Numbered from the stretch's first letter, positions 36,295 through 45,734 are shown. The stretch is 64,000 nt of DNA from Nonomuraea sp. NBC_00507 (GCF_036013525.1 NZ_CP107853.1:2852001-2916000), one strand, 5' to 3'. Program-made: numbers and translations. The notes: generated by a model not told the origin, from the letters alone.

Positions 36295-37973
36295 GAGGCC
36301 GCCATCCCGCGCGACACCAGGAGCCGGTAGCCGAGCTGCTCGGCCAGGAGGTCCTGATGGCTGCCGGTCGCCGCGACGACCCCGTCCTCCAGGTAGTAGA
36401 CCGTGTCCGCCTGGTCGAGCACGAGCGGCGACGTGCTGGTGACGACCGTGGTACGCCCCGAGCGCGCGGCTCGCAGCCGGCCCGCGATCGCCGCCTCCGT
36501 GTGCGCGTCCACCGCCGACGTGGGCTCGACGGCCAGCAGCGTTTCCGGATCGGCCAGCAGCGCCCGCGCCAGGCGTACGCGCTGCCGCTGGCCGCCCGAC
36601 AGGTTGCGGCCCTGCGGATCGATGGCCGAGTCGAGCCCGTCCGGCAGCCCGCGCACGATGTCCTGGGCCACGGCCGCGTGCAGGGCCCGCTCGATGGCCT
36701 CGTCGTCCGGATCGCCCCTTCCGGAGACGACGTCGCGCAGCGGGCCGGCGAACAGCTCGGCCTCGTTGTCGGCGACCAGGATCCGCTCGCGTACCCGCGT
36801 CAGGTCGATCTCGTCGAGGCGGGTCCCGTCCCATAGCGCGGCCGGCTCGGCGAACCGGCCGAGGCGGTCGATCACCGCCGCCGATTCCGCCGGCCGGGCG
36901 CTGACGAGCGCGGTCAGCCTCCCGGGCGTGATCTCGACCCCGGATTCCTGATCACGCAGCACCGCCGCTCCCGGGGGTGCACCGGCGTCCCCGCGGGGGA
37001 CCGGTGTCAGGGCGAGGAACCGGACGACGCGGCGGGCGGCGACGAGTCCGCGGCTGAGGTCGTACCCGCCCTCGATGAAGAACGAGACCGGCACCACCAG
37101 CACGGCGGTGTACCCGTAAACCGCCACCAGCTCGCCGGCCGTGAGGTCGCCCTGGACCGCCATCCGCGCCGCCAGCCAGGTCACGGCCCCGATGAACAGG
37201 GTGGGCAGGCCGACGCCGAGCGCCTGGATCCAGCTCGTCACCGCCCCGACCCGATAGCCCTCCGCCTGGAGGTCCTGGGAGCCGCGCCGGTAGCGCTCGG
37301 CGTACACCTCCTTGCCGCCGAGGCCGCTGAGCACGCGCAGCCCTCCGGCGATGTCCACGAAGCGAGCGGCGAGCGCGCCCTGCCGCGTCCGGTACGTCGT
37401 CTCGGCCGTGCGAAGCCGCCCCATCAGCGGCCCGGCCAGCCCCACGAGCAGCGGTATGCCGGCCAGCACCACCACGGCGAGCAGCGGCGAGACGGTCAGC
37501 AGGAGCACGGCCACGACGATGTACGCCAGCACGGCGCCGACGCCCGGGCCGGTGATGGTCAGCGTCTGGGCGATCACCGTGACGTCGGTGAACCCGATCG
37601 TGACGACCTCTCCGGCCGAGACCTTGCGCGACAGCGCCGCGCCGAGCCGGGTCGCCTGTGACACCACGGCCTCGACGGTGGCGAAGGCGGCGTGCATGCG
37701 CACCCTGGTCATCGTGCGATGCCGCATGATGCCCAGCCAGGCGTTCACCACCCCGACGCCTAACAGCGCGGCCGCCCATCCCGCCAGCGTGGGCCAGCGC
37801 CCGGGCGTCAGCCCATCGTCGATGGCGCGTGACAGGAGATACGGCGGCAACGTCAGTCCCACCATCCACGTGCTCCCCAACACCGCCCCGGCGACGCAGC
37901 GGCCACGCTGGGTCCGGACCAGCCACCAGAGATACCGTCCTGCGCTACGAAAGTCCGGTTTGCCCGCTTCCAT
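36291..37973 (-). CDS. ABC exporter half-transporter, subunit with degenerate Walker A
   Basis: A 560-residue half-transporter with a six-helix membrane domain (about 20-310) and an ATPase domain. The signature LSGGQRQR (458-465) is intact. The Walker A region reads VSARPAESAAV (357-367) with no GKT/S, and Walker B is LLAVEPTSAVD with Val482 where Asp is expected. It cannot hydrolyse ATP alone, but it can supply its signature to the partner's intact Walker site. It is the first gene of the pair; ATG 37973 faces the sensor gene at 38073. Confidence 0.9.
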   Translation of the reverse strand: MEAGKPDFRSAGRYLWWLVRTQRGRCVAGAVLGSTWMVGLTLPPYLLSRAIDDGLTPGRWPTLAGWAAALLGVGVVNAWLGIMRHRTMTRVRMHAAFATVEAVVSQATRLGAALSRKVSAGEVVTIGFTDVTVIAQTLTITGPGVGAVLAYIVVAVLLLTVSPLLAVVVLAGIPLLVGLAGPLMGRLRTAETTYRTRQGALAARFVDIAGGLRVLSGLGGKEVYAERYRRGSQDLQAEGYRVGAVTSWIQALGVGLPTLFIGAVTWLAARMAVQGDLTAGELVAVYGYTAVLVVPVSFFIEGGYDLSRGLVAARRVVRFLALTPVPRGDAGAPPGAAVLRDQESGVEITPGRLTALVSARPAESAAVIDRLGRFAEPAALWDGTRLDEIDLTRVRERILVADNEAELFAGPLRDVVSGRGDPDDEAIERALHAAVAQDIVRGLPDGLDSAIDPQGRNLSGGQRQRVRLARALLADPETLLAVEPTSAVDAHTEAAIAGRLRAARSGRTTVVTSTSPLVLDQADTVYYLEDGVVAATGSHQDLLAEQLGYRLLVSRGMAAS

Positions 37974-38038
37974 GATCCGCAGTCTAGTGATGGCTCCTCG
38001 GCCTCTCGCGGACAGGGAGGCGTCCCCCAACTGGGGAA

Positions 38039-38067
38039 TTGACACCCGTTCGCTACCATGAGATAGG
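38039..38067 (+). promoter_or_regulatory. Promoter of the sensor-phosphatase gene
   Basis: TTGACA (38039-38044) is followed after 17 bp by GATAGG (38062-38067), and the ATG of the next gene is five bases on. This fits a leaderless message starting at or next to ATG 38073. The -10 box is weak. Confidence 0.5.
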
Positions 38068-38072
38068 GGCAG

Positions 38073-40913
38073 ATGTCGCGACGCACGGGGGGCGAAGGGA
38101 TGGCGATAGACGACGCCTTCGCTGCCGCGTCGGAAGAGGAACGCCTGCGGATCCTCGCCGCCGCGTGCGCCGGGCTCAGCGACATTGAAGTCCTGCAGTA
38201 CGCGCTGGACCAGGCGGTCGCCGACCTGCACGCGCTGAGCGGCATGGTGCATTGGCGCGGCCCCACCGGCAGTCACGAGCTGCGCCTGGTGGTCGCCTCC
38301 GGACTGCCTCCGACGGACCTGTCGGCCCGCGGGGACATCCGCCACGCGATCTCCCGCGCGCTGGACGACGGCGTGCTGACGTTCATGCCCGTCACCCTCG
38401 ACGCCGGCACAGACCACTCCGTGATGCTGACGGCGGTCCCGCTGGACGGCGCCTCCGGCGCCTGGGTAGGCGTCCTGTCCGTGCTGACCGATGGGCCGGC
38501 CGCACCGCCGAGCGAGCGGCGGGCGTTCCTCCAAGCACTGGCCTCCTGGCTGGCCGAGCGATGCGGCACCCCGAAACCGGGCAACGGCCCGGCCCGCCTG
38601 TGGCAGTCCGACTCCCACCTCCAGCGGGCTTTGGAGGCGGCCAAGGCCGGATCCTGGGAGTGGAACATCCGCACCGGCGAGGTCCACTGGGACGAACCCG
38701 CGCAGACGATATTGGGCGTCGACCCCGGCATCGACCAGTACGACATCGACACCTGGGTGAACGTCGTGCACCCCCAGGACCTGCCCAGGGTGATGGCCGC
38801 GAAAGACAAGGCCGTCCGCACCAGGAGCCTGTACGAGATCGAATACCGCGTCTGCCGCGCCGACGGCACCACCGGCTGGATGCACGCGCGTGGCCGCCTG
38901 GTCCTGGACGAGCAGGGCGAGCCGGTACGCATGATCGGCACGGTCTGGGACACCACCGAGAGCCGCATCGCCAGGGAGTCGGCCGGCCGCGCGCTGCAGT
39001 ACATGAGCGACGCCTTCCTCGCGGTGGACGGCGACTGGCGGATCGTTTTCGCCAACCTCGACGGCGAACGCCTCCTCGGATCCACCGACCTCCACGGCCG
39101 CCTGTTGTGGGACCTGACCGCGGGCGACCTGCCCGACCTCCGGGCCCGGTGCCTCCAAGCCGCCGACGACCGCACGCCCGCCAGCTTCGACATGCAGTGG
39201 CCGAGCGACCAGCGGTGGTACCACGTACGGCTGGTCCCGGTGCCGGACGGCCTGACGTTCTACTTCGCCGACGTCACCGAGAAACGCCTGCGCGACGCGG
39301 AACGTGCGGCCGCCGAGCGTGCCACCGCCGAGCGGGCCGCCTGGACTCAGGAGATGACCCGTGCGCTCAGCGAGGCAGTGAGCGCCCAGGACGTGGTGCG
39401 GATCATCACCGAGCGGGTCCTGCCGACCTTCGCCGCCGCCGGACTGCTGATCGTCACGGTCGATGACGATCGTCTGCGCATTGTCGGAACCGTCGGCCAT
39501 TCTCCCGATTTTCTCCGCCGGATCGAGCAGCACACGGTCACTGACCGTTCCGTCCTCACCGACGTGATCCAGACCGGTGTGCCGGCCTTCATCGAAAGTC
39601 GTGACCAGTGCATGGAGACCGACCTCCTCGAGGCCGACTCGGGCATGAACGCCTGGGCGCTGCTCCCGCTCTTGGTTCCCGGGCACCCCGGCGGCTGCAG
39701 CGTGATCTCCTTCGAACGCCCCCGGCGGTTCACCGGGGAGGAACGCCCGCTGGTCACCGCGCTGAGCGGGCTGGTCGGCCAGGCCCTGGCACGGGCCCGC
39801 ATGTACGACATGGAGCATGCGCGCGCCGAGGAACTGCAGCGTCTGCTCGTCCCCCGCGAGCTGCCGTCGCTACCGGGCGTCACCGCGGCGGTCCGCTACC
39901 TGGCGGCGGACGGCGCCCCGGAGCTCGGCGGAGCCTGGTACGACGTCATCCCCCTGTCCTCGGAGCGGGTGGCCCTCGTCATGGGCGACGTCAGAGGGCA
40001 CGGCGTGCCCCAAGCCGCCACCATAGGCCGCCTGCGCACGGCCGCGCGTACCCTCGCGGACCTCGAGCTGCCGCCCGACGATCTCCTGGTCCACCTCAAC
40101 GACCTGGTCAAGGAGCTCGGCGAACACGTCCACGTCACGTGCCTGTACGCCGTGTACGACCCCACCAACGGTGAGTGCACCCTGGTCAGCGCCGGGCATC
40201 CGCCGCCCGCCGTCGTCCACCCCGACGGCACGGTCCAGGTCCTGGACACCTCACCTGACCTGCGGCTCGGCGCCGCGGAGCCGCCCTTCAACCCGGCCGA
40301 GCTGCGCCTGCCCGCAGGCGCGCTCCTCGTGCTCTACACCGACGATCTGATCGAGTCCGCGCACCGGGACATGGACGACGGCATGGCCGAGCTCACCCGG
40401 CTCCTGACCGGTGCTCTACCCCGATCCCGCAGCGACCTGGATCGTCTAGCCGACGCCGTCACCCACGGCATGCGCCCCGTACGGCAACAGCCCAGCGACG
40501 GCGCCGCCCTGCTCATCGCCCGCACCCTCCGGCTGGCACCCGAGGACGTCGGCTCCTGGTCCTTGCCCGAGAACCCGATCGCGGCCGGCGAGGCCCGCGA
40601 GCACGTGCGGGAGCAGCTCGCCGGCTGGCGCCTGGACGACCTGGTGCCGACCACCGAACTGGTGGCCAGCGAACTGGTCGCCAACGTCATCCGCCACGCC
40701 AGGGGCCCGATCCGGCTTCGCCTGCTGCGTGGCCGCACCCTCGTGTGCGAGGTCTCCGACGGCAGCCAGACCACACCCAGGATCCGCCGCGCCGCGGACA
40801 CCGACGAAGGTGGTCGCGGGCTGCAACTCGTCGCCGCCGTCTCCCAGCGCTGGGGGACCCGCTTCACCGCCGACGGCAAATGCATCTGGGCCGAACAGCT
40901 CCTGCCCGCCTAG
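38073..40913 (+). CDS. Multi-domain sensor: GAF-like, PAS, GAF, PP2C (SpoIIE) phosphatase and HATPase
   Basis: A 946-residue cytoplasmic sensor. Residues 10-165 look GAF-like. PAS/PAC runs from about 190 to 310 (GSWEWNIRTGEVHWDE), with a second PAS at 310-410. A short coiled coil rich in Ala, Glu and Arg follows. GAF is about 430-580, SpoIIE/PP2C about 590-820, and an RsbW-like HATPase about 830-946 (N-box ELVANVIRHA, G-box DEGGRGLQLV). Such proteins control anti-sigma-factor antagonists by partner switching. The PP2C motif reads GGA621WYD instead of GGDWYD, so one metal ligand is missing; Asp639 (GDVRGHG), Asp757 and Asp809 remain. It is divergent from the ABC exporter. Confidence 0.92.
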   Translation: MSRRTGGEGMAIDDAFAAASEEERLRILAAACAGLSDIEVLQYALDQAVADLHALSGMVHWRGPTGSHELRLVVASGLPPTDLSARGDIRHAISRALDDGVLTFMPVTLDAGTDHSVMLTAVPLDGASGAWVGVLSVLTDGPAAPPSERRAFLQALASWLAERCGTPKPGNGPARLWQSDSHLQRALEAAKAGSWEWNIRTGEVHWDEPAQTILGVDPGIDQYDIDTWVNVVHPQDLPRVMAAKDKAVRTRSLYEIEYRVCRADGTTGWMHARGRLVLDEQGEPVRMIGTVWDTTESRIARESAGRALQYMSDAFLAVDGDWRIVFANLDGERLLGSTDLHGRLLWDLTAGDLPDLRARCLQAADDRTPASFDMQWPSDQRWYHVRLVPVPDGLTFYFADVTEKRLRDAERAAAERATAERAAWTQEMTRALSEAVSAQDVVRIITERVLPTFAAAGLLIVTVDDDRLRIVGTVGHSPDFLRRIEQHTVTDRSVLTDVIQTGVPAFIESRDQCMETDLLEADSGMNAWALLPLLVPGHPGGCSVISFERPRRFTGEERPLVTALSGLVGQALARARMYDMEHARAEELQRLLVPRELPSLPGVTAAVRYLAADGAPELGGAWYDVIPLSSERVALVMGDVRGHGVPQAATIGRLRTAARTLADLELPPDDLLVHLNDLVKELGEHVHVTCLYAVYDPTNGECTLVSAGHPPPAVVHPDGTVQVLDTSPDLRLGAAEPPFNPAELRLPAGALLVLYTDDLIESAHRDMDDGMAELTRLLTGALPRSRSDLDRLADAVTHGMRPVRQQPSDGAALLIARTLRLAPEDVGSWSLPENPIAAGEAREHVREQLAGWRLDDLVPTTELVASELVANVIRHARGPIRLRLLRGRTLVCEVSDGSQTTPRIRRAADTDEGGRGLQLVAAVSQRWGTRFTADGKCIWAEQLLPA

Positions 40914-41915
40914 CTACGAGCCGGTGACGCTGACGCTGGTGAACCACTCAGCGGGGACCCGGACCAGACCTGGTGATTTCGGCACGACGGCAAGGTAGAT
41001 CGCGGCGGTCTTGTGGACCGCCTTGCGTGCAAAGCGCTCGCCGTGGCTCAGCGCAGCGATGTGGCGGGTGGAGAAGCTCATCGTCGTATCGGTGCCGGGA
41101 CGTGCGACGAAGGTTTCTTGCTGCCTCATGCCGTACCAGATGAGCGCGCCGCCGGAGGACGTCCTGAGCGCGTAGATCTCCGGGGCCGGCTGTGGGCGGA
41201 TCGTCATGGTCCATTGACCCTGCAACGCCTTGCGATCGGTCACTCTGGCTTTGGCGTTCTGCCTGGTACGGGAATTGGCCGTGAATATCCGCCGGGCACG
41301 CTGGTCCTCGCCGAAAGTGCTCTGCAGGCGGGCGTGGGCCTGGACGATCTGCCGCGGCGAGGCGATGAGGCCGTTGCCGTCGTCCGGCGCCACCACCGTG
41401 GCAAGGCCGTTCTTGTCGCGGGCGGGGGTGGGCGGCCGGGACTTGGACGTGGTGGCGGAATAGGCGACCGCGCGCCAGCCGGCCGACGTCTTCTTGAAGA
41501 CCGCCTGCCACCAGCCGGAGACGCCCTTGTAGCTGTACTCGGCCATGAACCACGGCGCGCCGGCGACCTTCCCCGGGATGGCGAACCGCGTTTTGACAAT
41601 AGGTTTCCTGGACGACGACACGCTCTCGCCGATCATCTTGCGGACCTTGCTCTGGGCCTTGCTGATCTCTGCGGCCAGCTCGGCCTCCGCGGCCGTCCAG
41701 TCTGTTCCACCCTGCAGGGCGGCATTCTTGATCGCCTTCTCCCACTGGCCGAAGATGGATTCGGCCTCCGCGACGGTGACGACGCCGCGGGGCGCGGCCG
41801 GTGCGGCCGCGCCGGTCGAGGCCGAGCGGCCGAACGCGGCCTGCCCGCCGGGACTGCAGGCGGTGGCCGGCAGGGCCAGGACGGTGAGCATGACAAGTAA
41901 CGGACGGATGGTCAT
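40914..41915 (-). CDS. Putative lipoprotein, function unknown
   Basis: A 333-residue exported protein with a lipoprotein signal: MTIRPLLVMLTVLALPATAC, lipobox L-P-A-T-A-C with Cys20. The mature part has a helical stretch (about 45-100), then Trp- and Tyr-containing beta segments (GVSGWWQAVFKKTSAGWRAVAY and QGQWTMTIRP). I do not recognise a family. It would be anchored on the outer face of the membrane. The stop codon directly abuts that of the sensor gene on the other strand, with no gap for a terminator. Confidence 0.75.
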   Translation of the reverse strand: MTIRPLLVMLTVLALPATACSPGGQAAFGRSASTGAAAPAAPRGVVTVAEAESIFGQWEKAIKNAALQGGTDWTAAEAELAAEISKAQSKVRKMIGESVSSSRKPIVKTRFAIPGKVAGAPWFMAEYSYKGVSGWWQAVFKKTSAGWRAVAYSATTSKSRPPTPARDKNGLATVVAPDDGNGLIASPRQIVQAHARLQSTFGEDQRARRIFTANSRTRQNAKARVTDRKALQGQWTMTIRPQPAPEIYALRTSSGGALIWYGMRQQETFVARPGTDTTMSFSTRHIAALSHGERFARKAVHKTAAIYLAVVPKSPGLVRVPAEWFTSVSVTGS

Positions 41916-42015
41916 GACAGGTCTCCGGGGGTGTGATTGCCCCGAAGTACGCGCCCGCCGTTCGCCTGGGTTCAGCCCTCGGCCCGACGATAACGAGAAG
42001 GTTGGCCCTGCGTAG

Positions 42016-43029
42016 TCAGACCTGCCGCAACGCCTCCACGCCGGTCTCCTCGAGGCGTACCGCCTCCGTCACGAGCTCGGCAAGCTCAGGGAACGACGTG
42101 CGGGCCGATGCGACGCGCGACCACTGCCTGCCCGCCTCCCGGTAGACGGCCGCCGCCTCGGCGTGCCCGGTCTCGGTCAGGAAGTCGGCGTAGAGCGGCC
42201 GGGTGGCGCCGGTCGTGGTGTACTCGACCTCCAGGCAGTCCCGCAGCCGGTCGAGCACCGGCCCGCGATCGTCCCCGAACCGGCGGGTCCAGCCCTGCTT
42301 GCCGGTGGTGTCGGCGAGCTGCGCGGCCAGCTTGCGCATGCCCGGCAGCCCGAAGTTGACGTCGAAGCTGTTGCCCAGCACCGGACCGGTCAGCTTGGCG
42401 ATGGTGTCCTTGATCGCGCCGGTCACGTCGGGCGCCCCGGTCGCGGGCCCGGTGACCTCGATGAGGTGGTGCTTCGACTTTTTGATCGCCGACCAGGCCG
42501 CCATGAAGTCGGCCAGCGGCAGCTCGCCGGGCTCGTCGTCGTGCACGTGCACGGTGTCGCCACTGATGCCGGTCACCACGACGTCGACCGGGTCGGGGAA
42601 CGGCAGGTCCGGCCGCCACGGCAGCTGGTAGCGGCCCACCCGGCAGATCGGCTGCCGGCCGGCGTCGAGCGCGGCCCGCAGGTGCCGTTCGGCGACCTTG
42701 GGGGAGCCGGTCTGGCGGCTCTCGTACGGGATGCCGGCCCGGTCCAGGGCCCGCGGGATCATCGGCTCGGGATGTGCCTGGGCCACGATCGTGAGCATCG
42801 GGGCGTGGCCGGCGTACTCGAAGACGAAGTACATGAACCCGATGCCGCCGCCGAGCCCCAGCAGCATGGCCTCGGAGTAGCCGCCACCCAGCACGCGCAG
42901 CAGCAGCGCCGACTCGTGGTGGTGGCGCTCGGCGCGGGCGGTGACGTGGCGGTGGGCGGTGGTGTAGGACTCGCCGGTCTTGGCCATGCGCTCGCGTACG
43001 CGGTGCTTGAGGTGCTTGTGATCGGTCAT
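42016..43029 (-). CDS. BtrH N-terminal / DUF4872 domain protein
   Basis: A 337-residue protein. The first 25 residues are basic (HKHLKHRVRERMAKTGESY). The BtrH-type domain, related to papain-like acyltransferases of butirosin synthesis, follows at about 35-150 with HHHESALLLRVLGGGYSEAMLLGLGGGIGFMYF. Residues 155-337 form the DUF4872 region. The catalytic Cys expected in BtrH is not evident at the start of the domain (Ser in HHHESALL), so activity is uncertain. GGGAG precedes ATG 43029. It is a single-gene unit. Confidence 0.75.
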   Translation of the reverse strand: MTDHKHLKHRVRERMAKTGESYTTAHRHVTARAERHHHESALLLRVLGGGYSEAMLLGLGGGIGFMYFVFEYAGHAPMLTIVAQAHPEPMIPRALDRAGIPYESRQTGSPKVAERHLRAALDAGRQPICRVGRYQLPWRPDLPFPDPVDVVVTGISGDTVHVHDDEPGELPLADFMAAWSAIKKSKHHLIEVTGPATGAPDVTGAIKDTIAKLTGPVLGNSFDVNFGLPGMRKLAAQLADTTGKQGWTRRFGDDRGPVLDRLRDCLEVEYTTTGATRPLYADFLTETGHAEAAAVYREAGRQWSRVASARTSFPELAELVTEAVRLEETGVEALRQV

Positions 43030-43356
43030 GATCGCTCCCGAGGCGGTCCCGCGCGAAGGACCCACGCTCCGGCTGCGCGACCCGCCGTCCAAGGAGAACC
43101 GACACGATCGAAGGTCTCGCCCCGAGGACATCGATCCCCTCTGCCTTCGCGTGCGCCGCGTGGCGTGGGCACGCGGTCAGAAGGTCCGGCGCAGGACGGC
43201 GCCGCGTTCACGCTACCGCACGGGCAGGCCCGACGGCAGGTGTAACTTTCACTCCCCTTCGGCGGCCCCGCACAGCTCACACAGGTGATCATTGACGGGC
43301 GGCGCGTCCGAGCCTTGACATCCTCTGTCGCCGTCCCGACACTCGGAGCCGCCCCA

Positions 43357-43403
43357 ATATGTGACATATCTCTAGGCGTTGGCGCCCTGATGTTAGCGCT
43401 AAC
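43357..43403 (+). promoter_or_regulatory. Two palindromes upstream of the secreted HExxH protein
   Basis: ATATGT-G-ACATAT (43357-43369) and GTTAGCGCTAAC (43392-43403) are perfect palindromes in the leader region, and TTGACA occurs at 43315-43320. The second has the look of a LacI-type operator (central CG). Both lie before the GTG start at 43441, so the gene is probably under repressor control. Confidence 0.5.
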
Positions 43404-43440
43404 CATGCGCCTGGCCTTCCACAGTCCCGGAGGTTCCGCA

Positions 43441-45612
43441 GTGAGACGATTGCGGGCGGCGACGATCGCCCTTGTCATGCTCCTCGGCACGTTATTCCTC
43501 GCCCCGCCACCGGCGTCGGCGACCAGCGCGCTCCTGGCCAAGACGGTCTACATCCCGTCCCGCTGGCAGAGCACCGGCGAGGTGCCGTGGGTGCAGGCGC
43601 GTACGAAGGAGTCGGCCAACTTCATCCTCCTGTGGGGCGACCAGTCGGGCACGGACCCGCGGAACGCGCCCACCCAATACCGCTTCGACCCCGACAACAT
43701 CCTCGGCCAGCTGGAAAGCCTCTACGGCTTCTATGTGAACACCATGAAGTTCACGCCGGAGACCGGCCTCCTGGCCCAGCACAAGATCATCGTCATCATC
43801 ACGAGGACCTGGTCGAACGCGCCCCTGGACGCGTGGGCGACCGGTGGCTCGACCGACGGCAGGGTCGGCGTCATCAACATCGCCCCCGGAGCCGCCCAGC
43901 CCGGATCCTGGGGCCTGGCCCACGAGCTGGCGCACGTGTTCCAGAACTACACCTTCCTCGGCCGCTCCGGATACGGGTTCACGCACCCGAGCGCGGGGAC
44001 GTTCTGGGAGGCGAGCGCCGAGTTCATGGCGATGCAGGTCTACCCGAAGACGGCCGCGGGCGACCTCACCAGGTTCATCCGCACGGAGAACCTCGCCTAC
44101 AGCAGCAGTCGCCACCACTACGGCGCCTGGATGCTCGCGCAGTACATCAAGGACCGCGACGGCCTGGCCATGTTCAACCGCATGTGGAACGAGGCCAGGA
44201 ACACCGAGCACCCGCTGGAGACCTACCGCCGCATCGGCGGCATCGACCAGGCCGAGCTCAACCGGCGCCTCGGCGAGTACGCCCAGCGCAACGTCACCTG
44301 GGACTACTCCAACCGGGCCGACTTCATGCCGTTCATCAACAGCCTCTATCCGTTCGTCACCGCCTACAACGGCGTCAACGTGGAGGCGGTCAACGCCTCA
44401 GCCGGGCACTTCCGCATCTCCGACGCCCTCGCGCCCTCCGACTACGGCTACAACAAGATCCGCCTCGTGCCGAGCAGCGACGGCGCCCTCATCCGGATGC
44501 GCTTCCGCGGCCACGTCAACGCCGGCGCGCAGTCGGGCTGGTCGTACGGGTTCGTCGCAGTCAGGAACGGCGTCCCGCGCTACGGCCCCATCCACAGCTC
44601 CTCCAACGGCGAGGTGACCTTCCAGACCCAGCCGGGTGAGCGGGATGTCTACCTCGTGGTGCTCGGCGCCCCGGCGACCGTGCACAAGTACGCCTTCCTC
44701 GACGGCTACCCGAAGAACTACCGCTACCCGTACCAGTTCCGCCTGCAGGGCGCCACGCCGTGGGGCTTCGAGCCTGGCCACGTGAAGCCGCCGGCGCCGG
44801 GCAACGGGCACTGGCACTCCAACGGCGGCGGCTGGGTGGACAACCGGGCCAACGTGGCCGCCACCGCCTACGTCGGCCCCCGAGCCGCCGTGTACGGCAA
44901 CAGCACCGTCAGCGGCAACGCCCGCATCGAGGACCTGGCCTGGGTGAACAGCGGCGCCACGGTCAGCGGCAGCGCCGTGGTCAAGAACAGCGCCCTGGTC
45001 CAGGGCGGGGCCAACCTCAGCGGCAGCGTGGTCATCGGCGGCGACGCCGAGCCCGCCACGGCCTGCGGCTCGGGGACGTACCTGATGTTCAACCCCGACC
45101 GCCGCTGCGACGGCGGCGCCGGCGAGACGGACGTGAACCCGCCGCACCCGATCTTCAGCGACAACGACCTGGCCTTCGGCACCGGCGGGGGCGACCCCAC
45201 GCCGACGCCGGTCAACCTGGCGGCGAACGCGACGCCCTCGGCCTCGTACACCTCACCGTGGGAGACCGTCGCGGCGATCAACGACGGCGACGTGCCCAGC
45301 CCGCGGTGGGGCACCTGGCCCGAGACCGGGACCCAATGGGCCGAGCTGACCTGGTCCTCCACGCAGACGATCAAGTCGGCGGAGGTCTACTTCTTCGACG
45401 ATGGGGGCGGGGTGCGGGTGCCCGCGTCGTGGAAGCTGCAGTACTGGAACGGCAGCGCGTACGTGGACGTGGCCAGCCCGAGCGGATACCCGGTCGCGGT
45501 CGGGACGTACAACCCGGTCACGTTCACCGCGGTCAGCACCACCCGCCTGCGGGTCGTGCTGCAGAGCGGCCAGGCCTCGGTGGGGCTGCTCGAGGTACGC
45601 GCGTTCGGCTAG
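43441..45612 (+). CDS. Secreted DUF6055-type HExxH protein with C-terminal F5/8-type domain
   Basis: A 723-residue exported protein. The signal peptide runs from GTG 43441 to about SASAT (residue 28). The N-terminal domain has WGLAHELAHVFQNY (H161-E-L-A-H165), with WEASAEFMAM downstream as a possible third ligand, so a zinc peptidase role is plausible. About residues 465-545 are short repeats (VSGNARIEDLAWVNSGATVSG type) that resemble hexapeptide beta-helix coils. The last 140 residues resemble a galactose-binding F5/8 type C domain. CGGAGG precedes the start. It probably acts on cell-wall or host/soil polymers. Confidence 0.82.
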   Translation: MRRLRAATIALVMLLGTLFLAPPPASATSALLAKTVYIPSRWQSTGEVPWVQARTKESANFILLWGDQSGTDPRNAPTQYRFDPDNILGQLESLYGFYVNTMKFTPETGLLAQHKIIVIITRTWSNAPLDAWATGGSTDGRVGVINIAPGAAQPGSWGLAHELAHVFQNYTFLGRSGYGFTHPSAGTFWEASAEFMAMQVYPKTAAGDLTRFIRTENLAYSSSRHHYGAWMLAQYIKDRDGLAMFNRMWNEARNTEHPLETYRRIGGIDQAELNRRLGEYAQRNVTWDYSNRADFMPFINSLYPFVTAYNGVNVEAVNASAGHFRISDALAPSDYGYNKIRLVPSSDGALIRMRFRGHVNAGAQSGWSYGFVAVRNGVPRYGPIHSSSNGEVTFQTQPGERDVYLVVLGAPATVHKYAFLDGYPKNYRYPYQFRLQGATPWGFEPGHVKPPAPGNGHWHSNGGGWVDNRANVAATAYVGPRAAVYGNSTVSGNARIEDLAWVNSGATVSGSAVVKNSALVQGGANLSGSVVIGGDAEPATACGSGTYLMFNPDRRCDGGAGETDVNPPHPIFSDNDLAFGTGGGDPTPTPVNLAANATPSASYTSPWETVAAINDGDVPSPRWGTWPETGTQWAELTWSSTQTIKSAEVYFFDDGGGVRVPASWKLQYWNGSAYVDVASPSGYPVAVGTYNPVTFTAVSTTRLRVVLQSGQASVGLLEVRAFG

Positions 45613-45734
45613 GCGACCCGGAGGCCGGCGGGGCTCATGATTGCGGCGGCGAGGCTCTGGACGAAACGCATGATCAGAGCTTCGAGGAGCATCAGGGCGG
45701 CCTTGGCGAGCAGCGAGGCCAGGAACTCGGACAA
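45609..45734 (-). CDS. 41-residue hydrophobic peptide
   Basis: A small frame starting with TTG 45734 behind GAGAG: SEFLASLLAKAALMLLEALI followed by MRFVQSLAAAIM. It is one amphipathic-to-hydrophobic helix of the kind found in short actinobacterial membrane peptides. Its TAG stop and that of the HExxH gene on the other strand share the bases CTAG (45609-45612), so the two genes overlap tail to tail. Codon third positions are G/C-rich, which supports a real gene. Function unknown. Confidence 0.55.
   Translation of the reverse strand: MSEFLASLLAKAALMLLEALIMRFVQSLAAAIMSPAGLRVA

Noticed and set aside
36291..39818. A 1175-codon minus-strand frame
   Set aside because: Only the last 560 codons, from ATG 37973, match an ABC half-transporter. 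The upstream part is antisense to the sensor phosphatase gene.
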